The notes: generated by a model not told the origin, from the sequence alone. 27,708 nt of DNA from UBA1268 sp965662195 (GCA_965662195.1 CBFIHA010000051.1:1-27708), one strand, 5' to 3'. Shown: positions 16,558 through 27,318, counted from the first letter of the stretch. Made by a program: numbers and translations.

Positions 16558-18906
16558 TCAGCTGCGGCGACGAACTGGATGGTAGCTGACCAGATAACCC
16601 AACAGTTGTTCAGCCAAGAGGATGACCAGCAGCAGGATCAACAGCGGCCGCACCAGCGAACTGCCACCCCGACTGGTGCCGTTGGGCTCGAGCTGATCAG
16701 CCCGCTCGTAGCGGTACGGCACGCCGGCCATCACCCGGGCCAGCTGCGGTTGGGCGATTCGCTGCAAGGCCGATTCGGCCGGATTGACATTGATGGCGGC
16801 GACCCGTTCCCGCGGTTCACCGGCAACCGTCTGCCAGCGGGCGGCGTAGCCGCCCGGAATGGCGGTGTCGGTCAGCCGGGCCTCCAGGCTGCCGGTGGGC
16901 GTGGTCGTAGCGGTCTGCCGGACCAGCAGGCCATCGGGTGGCAGCAGAAACTCGGCATCGATCCGATCGACCCCTGGGGTCAGCGAGACTGCCAGCGGCT
17001 CGCCGACCAGCAGGTTCTCTCGTCGCCGCCGCAGCCGGGCGAGCTGGCTTTCCAGTTCGAGCATGACGACAACCCAACTAGGATTGTTCCGCGCCCAGCT
17101 GTTCCAGATCGGCGCGGCGGTGGTCAGGATCGCCACGGCGAGCCCCTCGCCAAAGGGTTTTTCGATCGCCAGCGGGGCCTGGTTCCGCAGTGACAACAGC
17201 CGCCGCAGGCCACTGTCGGGGGGCGGCTGGTAGCTCCGCTGGATGGCCAGGTAGCGGTCAATCCGCACCGCATCCAGAAACGGATTGCGGCGGCCCCTCA
17301 GGATGGCCACCACTGGATGGTCCTCAGCAACAACGTCGGGGGCTTCGGGGTTGCGGGGATCGGTCAGCAGATCGATGGCGGCTGCCAGCGGTGCCGGGAA
17401 GATCCCGGCCCCTTCGCGGAAGAGCGTCTGGTTGACCAGTTCGGGCTGGGTGGCCGGACCGGTAAAGAAAACCACACCACCACCGCGGCGGGCGTAGTCC
17501 TCCAGCGGTTCGATCTCGGTGGCGTCGAGCCGCGGCACGTCGACCAGCCAGATCGAATCGAACTGGTCAAGTTCCAGGGTGGCCAGGGCCCGGGAGGGCT
17601 CGATTCGCGGCCGCAGCCCAGTTGCGGCCGCCGCTCCCGGGTCGAGCGCGGTGGCCAGATAGAAGGCATCCCCCGGGGCCTCATCCGGAGCTGCCGCCCC
17701 GGCGATGATCAGCACATCGGCCTCGTTGACCACCTCGACTGCGGCGGTCCGCCGATTGTCGGCCGCTAGCCGGTCGGCCGGCAGTTCGACCTCAACAAAG
17801 TGGCCACCTGCGGTGGGAAACCGCGACTCGAAGCGGGCCGTCGCGGAGTCGCCGGGTAGGATCTGTTCGAGCTGGACGCCGGGCCGTTCGACCTCATCCT
17901 CGCGGATCACCAGAGGCACATCCCGCACCGGCTCCGCCCCCAGGTTGCGAACGGTCACCTCCCAGGGCAGCAGCACGCCACTGGCCGGCACCCCGCCGAC
18001 CATCTCGATTCGCTCGACCACCAGGTTGGGGCGGGGCAGCGGGTCGGTCGTTGCCGCCTGCTCGTCCCCGGCGGCTGCCGCATCGACCAGGTGGATTTCG
18101 ATGCCGGCGGCCGCCAGCGGTTCCAGGGCCGCCACGGTGTCCTCCGCCGCCAGCCAGTCCCGGCTCCGCAGGTCGGTCACCAGCCAGATCGCCCCGCCGC
18201 CCTCGTGGCCGGCAAAAACCGCCGCGGCGGCTCGGACAGCAGCCGTCGGACCGGTGGCGAAGGCCGACAGGCGGCAGTCTCCCACTGCCTGTCGCAGCCG
18301 GGCCAGATTCTGCGGAGTGACAGGTTCGCTGCGGAGGTCGAACAGGCTGGAGGATTCTCCAGTGGCCTCCGATTCGGGTGGCCGACTCGTGGGCGCGGCT
18401 GGGACTGAGGCCGGCGGGCTGCCGGGCTGGTCACCGGCGGCCGCCGCGGCCAGCCGCGAAAACCGCCCCACGGACAGTTCGTGCCGTCCCGGCGTCGCGG
18501 CCAGTTCTTCGAGCAGTCGCTCGACCATGCGGCGGCCCCGGCCGAAGGCGGTGGCCGCGCCATCCGCGTCAGCGGCAGCGAAGGTCTCGCCCATCGAAAA
18601 GCTGTCGTCGAGCAGCACCACGTGGGCCGTGCGGCGGCCTCCCAGCAGGCTGGTCAGGGCACTGGTCCACCGCGGCTGAGCCAGCATGGCGACCAGGCCG
18701 GCGATCGCCAGGATTCGCAGCAGGAGCAGCAGCAGTTGCTTGAGCAGGATCCGGGTCCGGTACTTCCGCTGGCTGGCCAGCAGGAACTCCATCGCTGCCC
18801 AGTCGACCACCCGGTGCCGCAGCAGGTTGATCAGGTGGATCACCACTGGCACTGCGGCCAGCGGCAGCCCCCACCAGAGTAGCGATGTGAAGTCGAAGGT
18901 CGGCAT
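16558..18906 (-). CDS. BatA-type VWA membrane protein
   Basis: A 782-aa protein beginning with a clear BatA (aerotolerance-type) N-terminal domain: 'LLWWGLPLAAVPVVIHLINL' (about 9-28), 'VVDWAAMEFLLAS' and a second membrane segment (about 53-77). A VWA domain follows, with MIDAS 'LLDDSFSMGE' (Asp100, Ser102, Ser104) and 'GAIWLVTDLRSRDW'. The long middle part contains beta-sandwich-like sequence ('VLLPWEVTVRNLGAEPVRDV') and a flavodoxin-like stretch ('VVFFTGPATQPEL'). A C-terminal membrane segment (about 752-772) leaves a short cytoplasmic tail. Bat proteins occur beside MoxR and DUF58 genes and are thought to form a membrane complex that helps envelope homeostasis, though the exact activity is not settled. 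The gene lies 55 nt after DUF58. The ATG at 18906 has no good Shine-Dalgarno site. Confidence 0.88.
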   Translation of the reverse strand: MPTFDFTSLLWWGLPLAAVPVVIHLINLLRHRVVDWAAMEFLLASQRKYRTRILLKQLLLLLLRILAIAGLVAMLAQPRWTSALTSLLGGRRTAHVVLLDDSFSMGETFAAADADGAATAFGRGRRMVERLLEELAATPGRHELSVGRFSRLAAAAAGDQPGSPPASVPAAPTSRPPESEATGESSSLFDLRSEPVTPQNLARLRQAVGDCRLSAFATGPTAAVRAAAAVFAGHEGGGAIWLVTDLRSRDWLAAEDTVAALEPLAAAGIEIHLVDAAAAGDEQAATTDPLPRPNLVVERIEMVGGVPASGVLLPWEVTVRNLGAEPVRDVPLVIREDEVERPGVQLEQILPGDSATARFESRFPTAGGHFVEVELPADRLAADNRRTAAVEVVNEADVLIIAGAAAPDEAPGDAFYLATALDPGAAAATGLRPRIEPSRALATLELDQFDSIWLVDVPRLDATEIEPLEDYARRGGGVVFFTGPATQPELVNQTLFREGAGIFPAPLAAAIDLLTDPRNPEAPDVVAEDHPVVAILRGRRNPFLDAVRIDRYLAIQRSYQPPPDSGLRRLLSLRNQAPLAIEKPFGEGLAVAILTTAAPIWNSWARNNPSWVVVMLELESQLARLRRRRENLLVGEPLAVSLTPGVDRIDAEFLLPPDGLLVRQTATTTPTGSLEARLTDTAIPGGYAARWQTVAGEPRERVAAINVNPAESALQRIAQPQLARVMAGVPYRYERADQLEPNGTSRGGSSLVRPLLILLLVILLAEQLLGYLVSYHPVRRRS

Positions 18907-19844
18907 AGAAAAGTGGCTGGTTCCGGAACAGGCCGCCCGGCTCGGCGGCAGGTCGCTTTGGTCAGCTCCTGACCCGGGAGCGACGGGCGAGGAAGTTCAC
19001 CAGGGCCGCATCGACCGGCTGGCCGGTCCGCACCAGCTGATAGTCGCAGCGGGCGGCTGCTGCCCGGCTGCGAATGTCGGCCAGGAACGCCTCGACCGCC
19101 TCCAGATAGCCGGCCCGCAGGGCCCGTGGATTGCAGCTGAGTTCCTCAGGGACTTCCAGCCCCTCAAAGCGGGTCGGGCCGTCAAAGGGAAAGTCGAGTT
19201 CATCGTCATCGAGCAGATGGAAGATGGCGATGTCGTGCCCCCGCTGCCGGAGCAGCTGCAGCCCCTTGGCCGTCTCGGCCCGGTCGCCGAAAAGGTCGGA
19301 AAAGATCACCACCAGGCCCCGCCGGGGCAGGGTCTCGGCAAGGCTGCGGAAGACACCGCGAAATTCGGAGGGATGCCGCTGCCGGGGCTGTTCGAGGCCG
19401 GCGACGATACTGGCCAGATGGCTGCGGCTGGTGCGGGCCGGCACGGTCGTTCGTACCCGGTCATCAAAGACAGCACAGCCGACGGCGTCTCCCTGTGACA
19501 GCCCCAGCCAGCCGAGGCTGGCCGCCAGGGTGGCCGCGTAGTCGAACTTGGTCAGCCCGGGCGTCTGGCCGAACCGCGGCGGACGGTAGTCCATGCTGGC
19601 CGAGCCATCGACCAGCAGAAAAAGCCGTAGGCTGGTCTCGTCCTCAAACTCCTTGATATAGAGCCGGTCCTGCCGGCCCCAGACCTTCCAGTCGACCCGA
19701 CGGAGGTCATCGCCGCGGGTGTACTCACGGTGCTGGAGGAACTCGACGGAGTTCCCCTTGTAGGGGCTTTTGTGCATCCCGGCGAGCACGCCATCGACAA
19801 CGGTTCGGGCCCGCAGTTCAAGCCGGCCGATCCGGGCGAGCGCT

Positions 19845-20891
<1,047 letters not shown>

Positions 20892-20991
20892 GCAGGGCTC
20901 CGGTCACGGGACAGAGAACGGGAGCGACAGACGGCCGGTTCCCGAGGGGATGAGCATACTGCCGGCAACCGCTTCCAGCCAGCAGGCATGA
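20892..20991 (-). other. 100-bp gap between the toroid gene and moxR
   Basis: The largest untranslated gap inside the minus-strand cluster. It holds a weak TATGCT-like hexamer on the minus strand and the moxR ribosome site. I see no clear -35 element and no terminator hairpin followed by a T run, so read-through from upstream seems more likely than a true break. Confidence 0.3.
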
Positions 20992-22071
20992 TTACCGCTG
21001 ATAGATCGGCAGCATCCCGCCGTCGAGTTGCAGAATGGTCAGGTTGGTGGCCGTCGTGTAGACCGGACCGATGTAGCCCTGCGGCCAGAACACGCCGGCC
21101 GGCTCCTTGCTGGCCTCGGCGACCAGCCGTTTCTCGATCTGCCGGCGGTAGTTCGACCACTTCTCGCCCCCTTCGCGATACATCACCTGAGCGTAGTAGT
21201 AGTGGGCGTAGTGCCAGTGGCCAAAGCCGGTGTTGGCGATGTTGCCGAGGTGCTTTTCAGCATAGTCGAGCATCCGCGGCACGTGGGTGTCGTCATACTC
21301 ACCGGCGTTGAACAGGCAGGCGATCGCGGCGGCCGAGATTGCCGGGCGACCGCCGCCACCCTTGGAGCTGTACTGCACCCCGCCGTCGGGCATGGTGCAC
21401 TTGTGGATGTAGGCAATGGCCCTGTCGATGATCTCCCGGGGCACGGGAATGCCGGCGTTGCGACAGCCCCGCAGGCCCTGCACCTGCGTGATGGTAGTCG
21501 AGCCCTCATCGAAGTTGTTGCCGTCCTTGGCGCTGACATAGCCCCAGCCGCCGTCGGTGGTCTGGGCCCGGCCCGAGAACTCGACCGCCTTTTCCAGCAC
21601 GCGGATCAGCTCCTGCCGGCGGCGGGCGTCCTCCTCTTCACCGAGCACCTGGGAAAGAAAGAGCATCGAGAAGCCGTGCCCGTAGGTGTAGCGGTCGTCG
21701 GTCTTGGGATCACCAATCAGGCCGTTGGGCCGCGACCGGCTGATGAGATAGTCGACCCCCCGGCTGATCGCGTCGGCATAGCGGCCCTGGGTTGGCGTGG
21801 AGCCCTCCAGCAGCAGTGCGGTGCCAGCCAATGCCGTCATGGCGGTTGGATAGCGGCCCTCGTTGGCTGCCCAGCTGCCCCGCCGCGACTGGGTTGCCAC
21901 CAGCCAGTCGAGGCCGCCTGCGATGGCCTCATCGACCTCCACCGCCGCCCCCCAGCTGCTGGCTGCCGGCAGGCTTGTGGCCCCCGCCACGAGCAGCATC
22001 ATCATGGCCAACCGGGGCAGGAGGCCCCGGCAGCACGGCACGGTTGGTCGGCCGGGATTTCGGCACCGCAT
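20992..22071 (-). CDS. Secreted alpha/alpha-toroid (prenyltransferase/squalene-oxidase repeat) protein
   Basis: A 359-aa protein with a signal peptide (basic start, hydrophobic 'LAMMMLLVAGATSLPAAS', about 20-42). It then has repeated helical units with Gly/Trp turns typical of prenyltransferase and squalene-oxidase repeats: 'GLDWLVATQSRRGSWAANEG' (about 53-72), 'TTDGGWGYV' (about 178-186), 'MPDGGVQYSSKGGGG' (about 235-249) and 'NTGFGHWHYAHYYYAQVMY' (about 293-311). The DxDD motif of squalene-hopene cyclases is absent, and the protein is about half their length, so it is unlikely to be a terpene cyclase. It may be a toroid binding domain. It lies 9 nt after the propeller gene and 100 nt before moxR. 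Proteins of this type appear beside MoxR clusters in other Planctomycetes; function unknown. Confidence 0.85.
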   Translation of the reverse strand: MRCRNPGRPTVPCCRGLLPRLAMMMLLVAGATSLPAASSWGAAVEVDEAIAGGLDWLVATQSRRGSWAANEGRYPTAMTALAGTALLLEGSTPTQGRYADAISRGVDYLISRSRPNGLIGDPKTDDRYTYGHGFSMLFLSQVLGEEEDARRRQELIRVLEKAVEFSGRAQTTDGGWGYVSAKDGNNFDEGSTTITQVQGLRGCRNAGIPVPREIIDRAIAYIHKCTMPDGGVQYSSKGGGGRPAISAAAIACLFNAGEYDDTHVPRMLDYAEKHLGNIANTGFGHWHYAHYYYAQVMYREGGEKWSNYRRQIEKRLVAEASKEPAGVFWPQGYIGPVYTTATNLTILQLDGGMLPIYQR

Positions 22072-22080
22072 GGTCGATCC

Positions 22081-25000
22081 TCAGTTGGGGAACAGCAGGG
22101 CCCGCTCGATCCAGTATTTCAACTCACTCAGAATATCAGTGTAGACCAGCGGCTCATTCTCCGCGCGGAACGGCTGCTGCCCATCCTCCGGCAGGCCAGT
22201 GAACCGGAGGACGATCTCACGAGTGCCAGCGCCGCCGCGTTGGCGAGATTCAATGTTCAGCCTGACCGCGCCGGTAGCCGGCTCACCCACCACCCGCAAC
22301 TCCGCGGTGGCGGCGGCGTGCCGGGGCTCGATCAGGATGCGGTCGTCCAGATGGAGCAGCCCCCCGGTTCGCTTGTCGAGACAGAGCAGGCTGTGGCGGG
22401 GCTGGTCGGGTACCTGGCGGGATTTCCGTTCCATGTGCAGCTGCCGGGCAAAGATGAGCACTGGCAGTCCGGCCGGCTGGGAAACGTGGAGGATGTGCCG
22501 CTGGAGGGAAGCCGGCCGTGGCCAGAGCATGTCTCCGGAGACCCGGTCAACGGCGTAGAGCAGACTGGTCTCGACGACGTTGCCGAACCGATTGACCCCG
22601 AAACGGCCGATTGAACGGATGCCCTGGAAGCGGGTCTGTTCCTCGGGGGTTTCGTTCCGTCCGATCAGGACCAGGTAGCGGTCCTCCCAGGGCAGCACCC
22701 GCAGCTGGGTCAGGCCGGCCGGTGGCTCGGGCAGTTCGTTGGCAAAGATGGTGCGGCCTGAGGCGACGTCGATCGCCGTCAGGCGGCCGTCGGCGGCGAC
22801 CGTGAAGAACACCCCGGCGGGGTCGGCGAAGCCACGGGCGCCAGCCCCACAGCTGCCCGCTCCGGTGCGGCTGAGGTCGAGGACATCGAGCGAGGTCAGG
22901 CCGACCTCCCCAGGCTCGAGGCTGTCGTCGCCGGCGTCGACGATCAACAGCCGCCGGCCGGCGACGGCCAGCCGCTCGTCTCGCGGTGGCAGATCATGCC
23001 GGGCCAACAGGTGCCCGTCTGCCATCGACACCAGCAGCGAATCCTCTCCGTCCGGGCCGGCCACGCAGAGCACTGTGTCATCACCGAAGGCTTCGGCCCG
23101 GGCCGGAATCTGCCGCCGTTGCCAGAGCAGCTGGCCGGTTCGCAGGTCGCGGAGTTCGAGCGTGCGATCATAGATCACCGGGACGCCGGTGAGCCGGGGC
23201 TGGCCCGTTCGGAAGAACGGCGTCCGCTGCACCTGGCGGTGGTGCGGTTGGCCCTGCTGCATTCCGAGGGGACGCAGCCCCAGTTGTCGCAGCAGCCGGT
23301 CCTGCAGCGGTTCCCCCGGCAGCATCCGCTCAGGTTGCACCGCGTCGGCGTAGGGATTACTCGCAATCCACAGCAGCCGGTGTTCACCGGCGTCGGAATC
23401 GCTCACCTCGAAGACCGCCAGTTCGTCAGCGGTCGTCAGCAGCAGGATCCGGCCGATCATCATCGCCTGACTCAGCTGTGACCGTGTGATCCGTGAAACC
23501 TGCTGTCGCCAGATGGCGCTACTGGCCTTGTCCGCCAGGGGAATGCCGCCACCGATCGACCGTCCAAACCGGTCCTTCAGCAGCAGGCTGGTGCCGTCGG
23601 TTTCCAGCGATGCGTCCGGGAAGGCGGAGGCGGCGGTGTGGATCAACGGGACGGGGATGCGGTTCCGGAGCAGCTCGCCGGCATCATCGGGTTGCAGGCC
23701 GTCGGTCACGGCGACCTCACCAACCGGCCAGGCGGCGGCCACCGCTGCGGCATCTCCGGGTGGAGCGGCCTGGTCGCCTGGCTGGTCCGACCCGAGTTCC
23801 AGCAGATCGAGTTCGAGCCGCAGATTTTGACGGGCTGTTCCCAGGGCCAATCCAGCCTGCTGCCGCACCGCCTCGGCCAGCCGATCCCGGGCCCCGCTGA
23901 CGGCTGGATGATCACCGAACCGCTCCAGCACCAGTCCCAGCGCTGTGATTCGCTCCGGCAAGGCCTCGATCGCAGCTGCAGCCGTCACAGCTGCATCGGC
24001 TGTGACGACGAGCTGGCCGGCGACCGAGCCGGCAGCATCCTTCTGCGGCTGCCCGGTCGTTCCGGACTGACCGAGCCGGTGCAGCTGCCGTTGGAGCCAG
24101 CGGTTTTCCGACAGCATGAGCTGCCCGTCCTGGGGATCGGCAATCAGCGGTGGTGGGGCGTCGGTACCGGGCTTTTCCGCGGGCAGATCGAGGAAACGCT
24201 GACAGACCTGCCAGGCATTGGCAGCGTCGTTGGCAGCGAGGAACCCGGCGACGGCCTGCCGAAGGATGTCGCTGGCCACCTCGGGTGAATCGGCCGCGGC
24301 CGCTCCCTCCCGCCAGCATGAGGAGGCCGCGTCAAAGTCATGCTTGATGGCGTATCTGATTGCCCGGCTGACGATCGCCGGAGTGGGCCGGAGGCCGGCC
24401 GCCCCGTACGCCCGCCGGATGTCATCGAGGCCTGCCGCCGTCTGACCGGCCGCCAGTTGCAGCTCGCCCCGCCAGCCGATGGCCCAGGGATCGTTTGGGT
24501 CATCGGCGGTGGCCGTTTCGATTGCTCGCTCCAGGGGCACGGTCTGATGGAAGACGTCGAGTGAGTCGACGCCCTGCGAGATGATTTCACCCCGATGGGC
24601 AACCAGATTGCCCGGCAGGCTCTCACCCCGGCCGGGTGAACTGCCGACGAGCCGTCCACTGGCAAGGTCGATCTCGGCCACCGCCGGCGTGGTCAGCGGC
24701 ACGAACAGTCGGCTGCCGGTGATCAGGGGTCGGCCGCAGACCTGCTGATCTTCGAACCGCGTTGGACTCTCCCAGCGTGGCTGGCCGTCATCGAGCGAGA
24801 CCGCCGTGACCTGCTGCTGCCTCACGAGGATGACGCTGCGATCGACGACCCCGGCAACCATCAGGTATTCGTCCCGGGGGGTTTTCCAGAGGCTTTCGCC
24901 CGTCCGCAGGTCGACGCAGTGCAGGTCGTCCGATCCGAAAGGTGTCAGCAGCACCCGGTCGCCCACCACCGTCGGGACCGCGTCGAGCCAGCGACTCAGC

Positions 25001-26916
25001 GGCTGGCCGTCATCGGCATCGGCTTGGTTCCGCACACCGGCGAGTCCACCGGCAAGGACCCGCAGCCTCAGCTGAATGCCGTTGGCCAGCCGCCGGACGT
25101 CGGCCGGCTTCGGCACGGCAAAGCGATAGGCCCACCGCAGCGTTCGGGCGGCGAGATCGACCGCGATCACGGCCCCGGCCCCGGTCGGGCAGACCAGGAT
25201 GCCACCGGCGAAGGACGGCGAGAGGCCACCCTGGCGGCGGTCTGCCCGGTTCTCAATATCGTGATCAAGATCGACGTCCGCCAGCGGCTGTGACCAGAGG
25301 GTCCTCCCGCTGTCGGCCGCCAGCACATCGAGCCTGATCTGCTGGCGTTCTTCCACCAGCACGAACAGTTCATCACCGAGCGGCAGTGGGCTACCGAGAT
25401 ACCAGCGGCCGGTCGCCTCCTCGTCTTCGCGAGGCAGCTGCCACCGCTGCTGGCCGCTGGCGATTTCGTAGGCGACCAGATGGTTGTTGATCGTTTGCCC
25501 GGGGGTCGGACGTCCCAGCCGCCGGAGACGGTTGCGGGAGGACTCCGGCCGGCCGACGGTGGGGGGTGATTCGACGGCGAAGACCAGCCTTCCGTCACTG
25601 GCGAGGGTGGCGGTGGTGGCGTCGGTGAACAGCATGTCCAGCGGGTGCGGCATCTCGTCTGGAGCCTGGCGGTCGTCGGTGTCGACCAGGGCCGACTCGG
25701 CCAGCCGGCCCTGCATCCAGACTCGTTTGCCCGAGCGGAAGTCGACCGCGACGAGGCCCGCCCGCGATTGAGCCAAGAGAACGCCGTCGACCGCCAGTGG
25801 GGCCCCCGCCGGCAGAATCGGTAGGCCCTGATCGCGGAGCAGTTGCCGCCGCGCCGCCACCAGCCGCGACTCCTCCGGGTGCAGGGTCAGGGGGACACGG
25901 TAGCGGGGCACCAGCAGCGGCCGGTCGCAGCTACAGATTGGATTGCGGCCGGGGCTGCCCCGGTCCATCTGCCAGTTCCGGAAGTCCGCCGGTGGCAGGC
26001 CGGCCGTCCCCCGCACCGCCTGCGTCAGCTGCTGCTCCAGCAGCCGGCGGTCGAGTCCACCGCCGAGCCGCAGCCGCTCGCCTCCAAGCCGTACCTCCGC
26101 AGGCAGGGCGGGCTTGTCCTGTGCGGTCGCCGTCGGGCTGCCGGTGGCCGCGAGGCTGGTCACCGTTTCCATCAGTCGCACCGCCGTTCGCACCGACTCT
26201 GGCAGCGTCACCGAGCGATCCGTGGAAAGCCGATCGAGCCAGGCTGCCGCGGCCAGCGGCTGGCCGGCTTCCAACAGTGTGGTGGCGACGACAATCGCCG
26301 CCCGGCTGCCGGCCGGCGTATGAAACCAGCGGCGGGCAACGGCCACGATCTGCCCGCCGTCGTTGGCCGCGATGCCGGCGGCCAAGGCTCGTTCGGCCCG
26401 GCTGCGAAACTGCAGCAGGTAGGCATCGCGACCGGCGGGGGGCAGGCTACCGATCTGTTCGGTCACCCGGGTCTTCATGCTGCGGCTGGTCTGCCCGCCG
26501 GCGAGGCCTTCATCGAGGAAGACGTCTTCGTCGGCTGCGAGCATTTCGTCGAGCAGCGTGGCGGCATCGGCGAAGCGTTTGGCGTCAATCAGCCGTCGGG
26601 CCTGATCGAACTGCCGCTCACGCAGCCGATCGGTCGGCAGGGAGACACCGCCGCCGATGCCCACCTCATCAGTAGTCTCATCCGCGTCCTCTGCGTCCTG
26701 AGCGGCCGCCGGGCGGGCCGGCAAACCGAGCAGGAGGCCAGGCAGCATCAGGCCAGCACCGAGGCCGCCGGCCAGCAGCAGGCAGACCGGCAGAGCGGTC
26801 CATCCCCGCTTCCCTGAAATCGTCCCTGGGGCAGGTTTGCGGCAGGAAAATGCCCACCAGCCGAAGGGGCTGCCGCCCGGTTCGATTTCCGCCGGCGTCG
26901 CTTTGCCTTCGGTCAT
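22081..26916 (-). CDS. Giant exported PQQ-like beta-propeller repeat protein
   Basis: A 1611-aa protein, the first gene of the cluster. A 38-residue N-terminal tail precedes one hydrophobic segment (about 39-68) with a possible cleavage site near AAAQ (73), so it is exported or membrane-anchored. A TPR-like helical segment follows (about 95-225), with phrases common in planctomycete propeller proteins ('LPPAGRDAYLLQF', 'RRWFHTPAGSRAAIVVATTLL'). From about 330 onward there are many PQQ/WD-like repeats ('LVAVDFRSGKRVW', 'LVAYEIASGQQRW', 'LAADSGRTLW', 'LHCVDLRTGESLW'), interrupted by a helical region (about 825-1060), with more repeats to the end. No adjacent Cys-Cys pair is seen, so a methanol-dehydrogenase-type PQQ enzyme is unlikely; binding or scaffolding is more probable. 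The ATG has an AAGG-type site upstream, and a possible promoter lies 70-100 nt before it. Confidence 0.88.
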   Translation of the reverse strand: MTEGKATPAEIEPGGSPFGWWAFSCRKPAPGTISGKRGWTALPVCLLLAGGLGAGLMLPGLLLGLPARPAAAQDAEDADETTDEVGIGGGVSLPTDRLRERQFDQARRLIDAKRFADAATLLDEMLAADEDVFLDEGLAGGQTSRSMKTRVTEQIGSLPPAGRDAYLLQFRSRAERALAAGIAANDGGQIVAVARRWFHTPAGSRAAIVVATTLLEAGQPLAAAAWLDRLSTDRSVTLPESVRTAVRLMETVTSLAATGSPTATAQDKPALPAEVRLGGERLRLGGGLDRRLLEQQLTQAVRGTAGLPPADFRNWQMDRGSPGRNPICSCDRPLLVPRYRVPLTLHPEESRLVAARRQLLRDQGLPILPAGAPLAVDGVLLAQSRAGLVAVDFRSGKRVWMQGRLAESALVDTDDRQAPDEMPHPLDMLFTDATTATLASDGRLVFAVESPPTVGRPESSRNRLRRLGRPTPGQTINNHLVAYEIASGQQRWQLPREDEEATGRWYLGSPLPLGDELFVLVEERQQIRLDVLAADSGRTLWSQPLADVDLDHDIENRADRRQGGLSPSFAGGILVCPTGAGAVIAVDLAARTLRWAYRFAVPKPADVRRLANGIQLRLRVLAGGLAGVRNQADADDGQPLSRWLDAVPTVVGDRVLLTPFGSDDLHCVDLRTGESLWKTPRDEYLMVAGVVDRSVILVRQQQVTAVSLDDGQPRWESPTRFEDQQVCGRPLITGSRLFVPLTTPAVAEIDLASGRLVGSSPGRGESLPGNLVAHRGEIISQGVDSLDVFHQTVPLERAIETATADDPNDPWAIGWRGELQLAAGQTAAGLDDIRRAYGAAGLRPTPAIVSRAIRYAIKHDFDAASSCWREGAAAADSPEVASDILRQAVAGFLAANDAANAWQVCQRFLDLPAEKPGTDAPPPLIADPQDGQLMLSENRWLQRQLHRLGQSGTTGQPQKDAAGSVAGQLVVTADAAVTAAAAIEALPERITALGLVLERFGDHPAVSGARDRLAEAVRQQAGLALGTARQNLRLELDLLELGSDQPGDQAAPPGDAAAVAAAWPVGEVAVTDGLQPDDAGELLRNRIPVPLIHTAASAFPDASLETDGTSLLLKDRFGRSIGGGIPLADKASSAIWRQQVSRITRSQLSQAMMIGRILLLTTADELAVFEVSDSDAGEHRLLWIASNPYADAVQPERMLPGEPLQDRLLRQLGLRPLGMQQGQPHHRQVQRTPFFRTGQPRLTGVPVIYDRTLELRDLRTGQLLWQRRQIPARAEAFGDDTVLCVAGPDGEDSLLVSMADGHLLARHDLPPRDERLAVAGRRLLIVDAGDDSLEPGEVGLTSLDVLDLSRTGAGSCGAGARGFADPAGVFFTVAADGRLTAIDVASGRTIFANELPEPPAGLTQLRVLPWEDRYLVLIGRNETPEEQTRFQGIRSIGRFGVNRFGNVVETSLLYAVDRVSGDMLWPRPASLQRHILHVSQPAGLPVLIFARQLHMERKSRQVPDQPRHSLLCLDKRTGGLLHLDDRILIEPRHAAATAELRVVGEPATGAVRLNIESRQRGGAGTREIVLRFTGLPEDGQQPFRAENEPLVYTDILSELKYWIERALLFPN

Positions 26917-26984
26917 GGGCAGGCCCTTCGCAGCTGAGAGCAGATCGTCCGCGGCCGTTCGAGAACCGCTCGCTTCCTTCCTTA

Positions 26985-27013
26985 TTTCTACCGTCTGGGC
27001 GAGAAATTGTCTC
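26985..27013 (-). promoter_or_regulatory. Candidate sigma70-type promoter for the minus-strand cluster
   Basis: On the minus strand, GAGACA (27008..27013) and TAGAAA (26985..26990) are separated by 17 nt, each matching 4 of 6 consensus bases. They lie in a locally AT-richer stretch and would give a leader of about 60 nt before the ATG at 26916. Planctomycete promoters are poorly defined, so this is tentative. Confidence 0.3.
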
Positions 27014-27188
27014 TTTCAGGCGTCTTTCGCCTCGGGTTTGGCCGGGAAAGTGTGGCAGTGCTGCTCCGATGGTTGCGGCGGGCATTGCCTGCTGCGGGGC
27101 CGAGTGCCCCCTCCTGGTGACCGGTTTTGGGGGTTCCAACCGCCGGCCTGCCGGGGGCCTGCCGCTGGGGCTGGCGTGGGTTCAAGCC

Positions 27189-27208
27189 AGAAAAAAAGCG
27201 GTTTTTCT
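27189..27208. repeat. Short AT-rich inverted repeat upstream of the HU gene
   Basis: AGAAAAA (27189..27195) and TTTTTCT (27202..27208) are perfect 7-bp inverted arms around a 6-nt loop, directly upstream of the candidate HU promoter. It could be an upstream A-tract, a protein-binding site or chance. Confidence 0.4.
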
Positions 27209-27209
27209 C

Positions 27210-27237
27210 TTGCAATTCTCAAATCACGGCATCTAAT
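27210..27237 (+). promoter_or_regulatory. Candidate promoter for the HU gene
   Basis: TTGCAA (27210..27215) and TCTAAT (27232..27237) are separated by 16 nt, in the most AT-rich part of the region, about 100 nt before the HU start. It is a reasonable but unproven sigma70-like match. Confidence 0.35.
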
Positions 27238-27318
27238 CAGCGACGCAAACGACCTATTTGGGGTCGGGCTCCGAAATGCGGTCGGGGTAAATGCCGCACA
27301 CTTTTCTGTACTGCTGTT

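Noticed and set aside
22081..26916. Methanol- or alcohol-dehydrogenase identity for the propeller protein
   Set aside because: No adjacent Cys-Cys pair or haem motif was found. PQQ-like repeats alone occur in many non-enzymatic planctomycete proteins.
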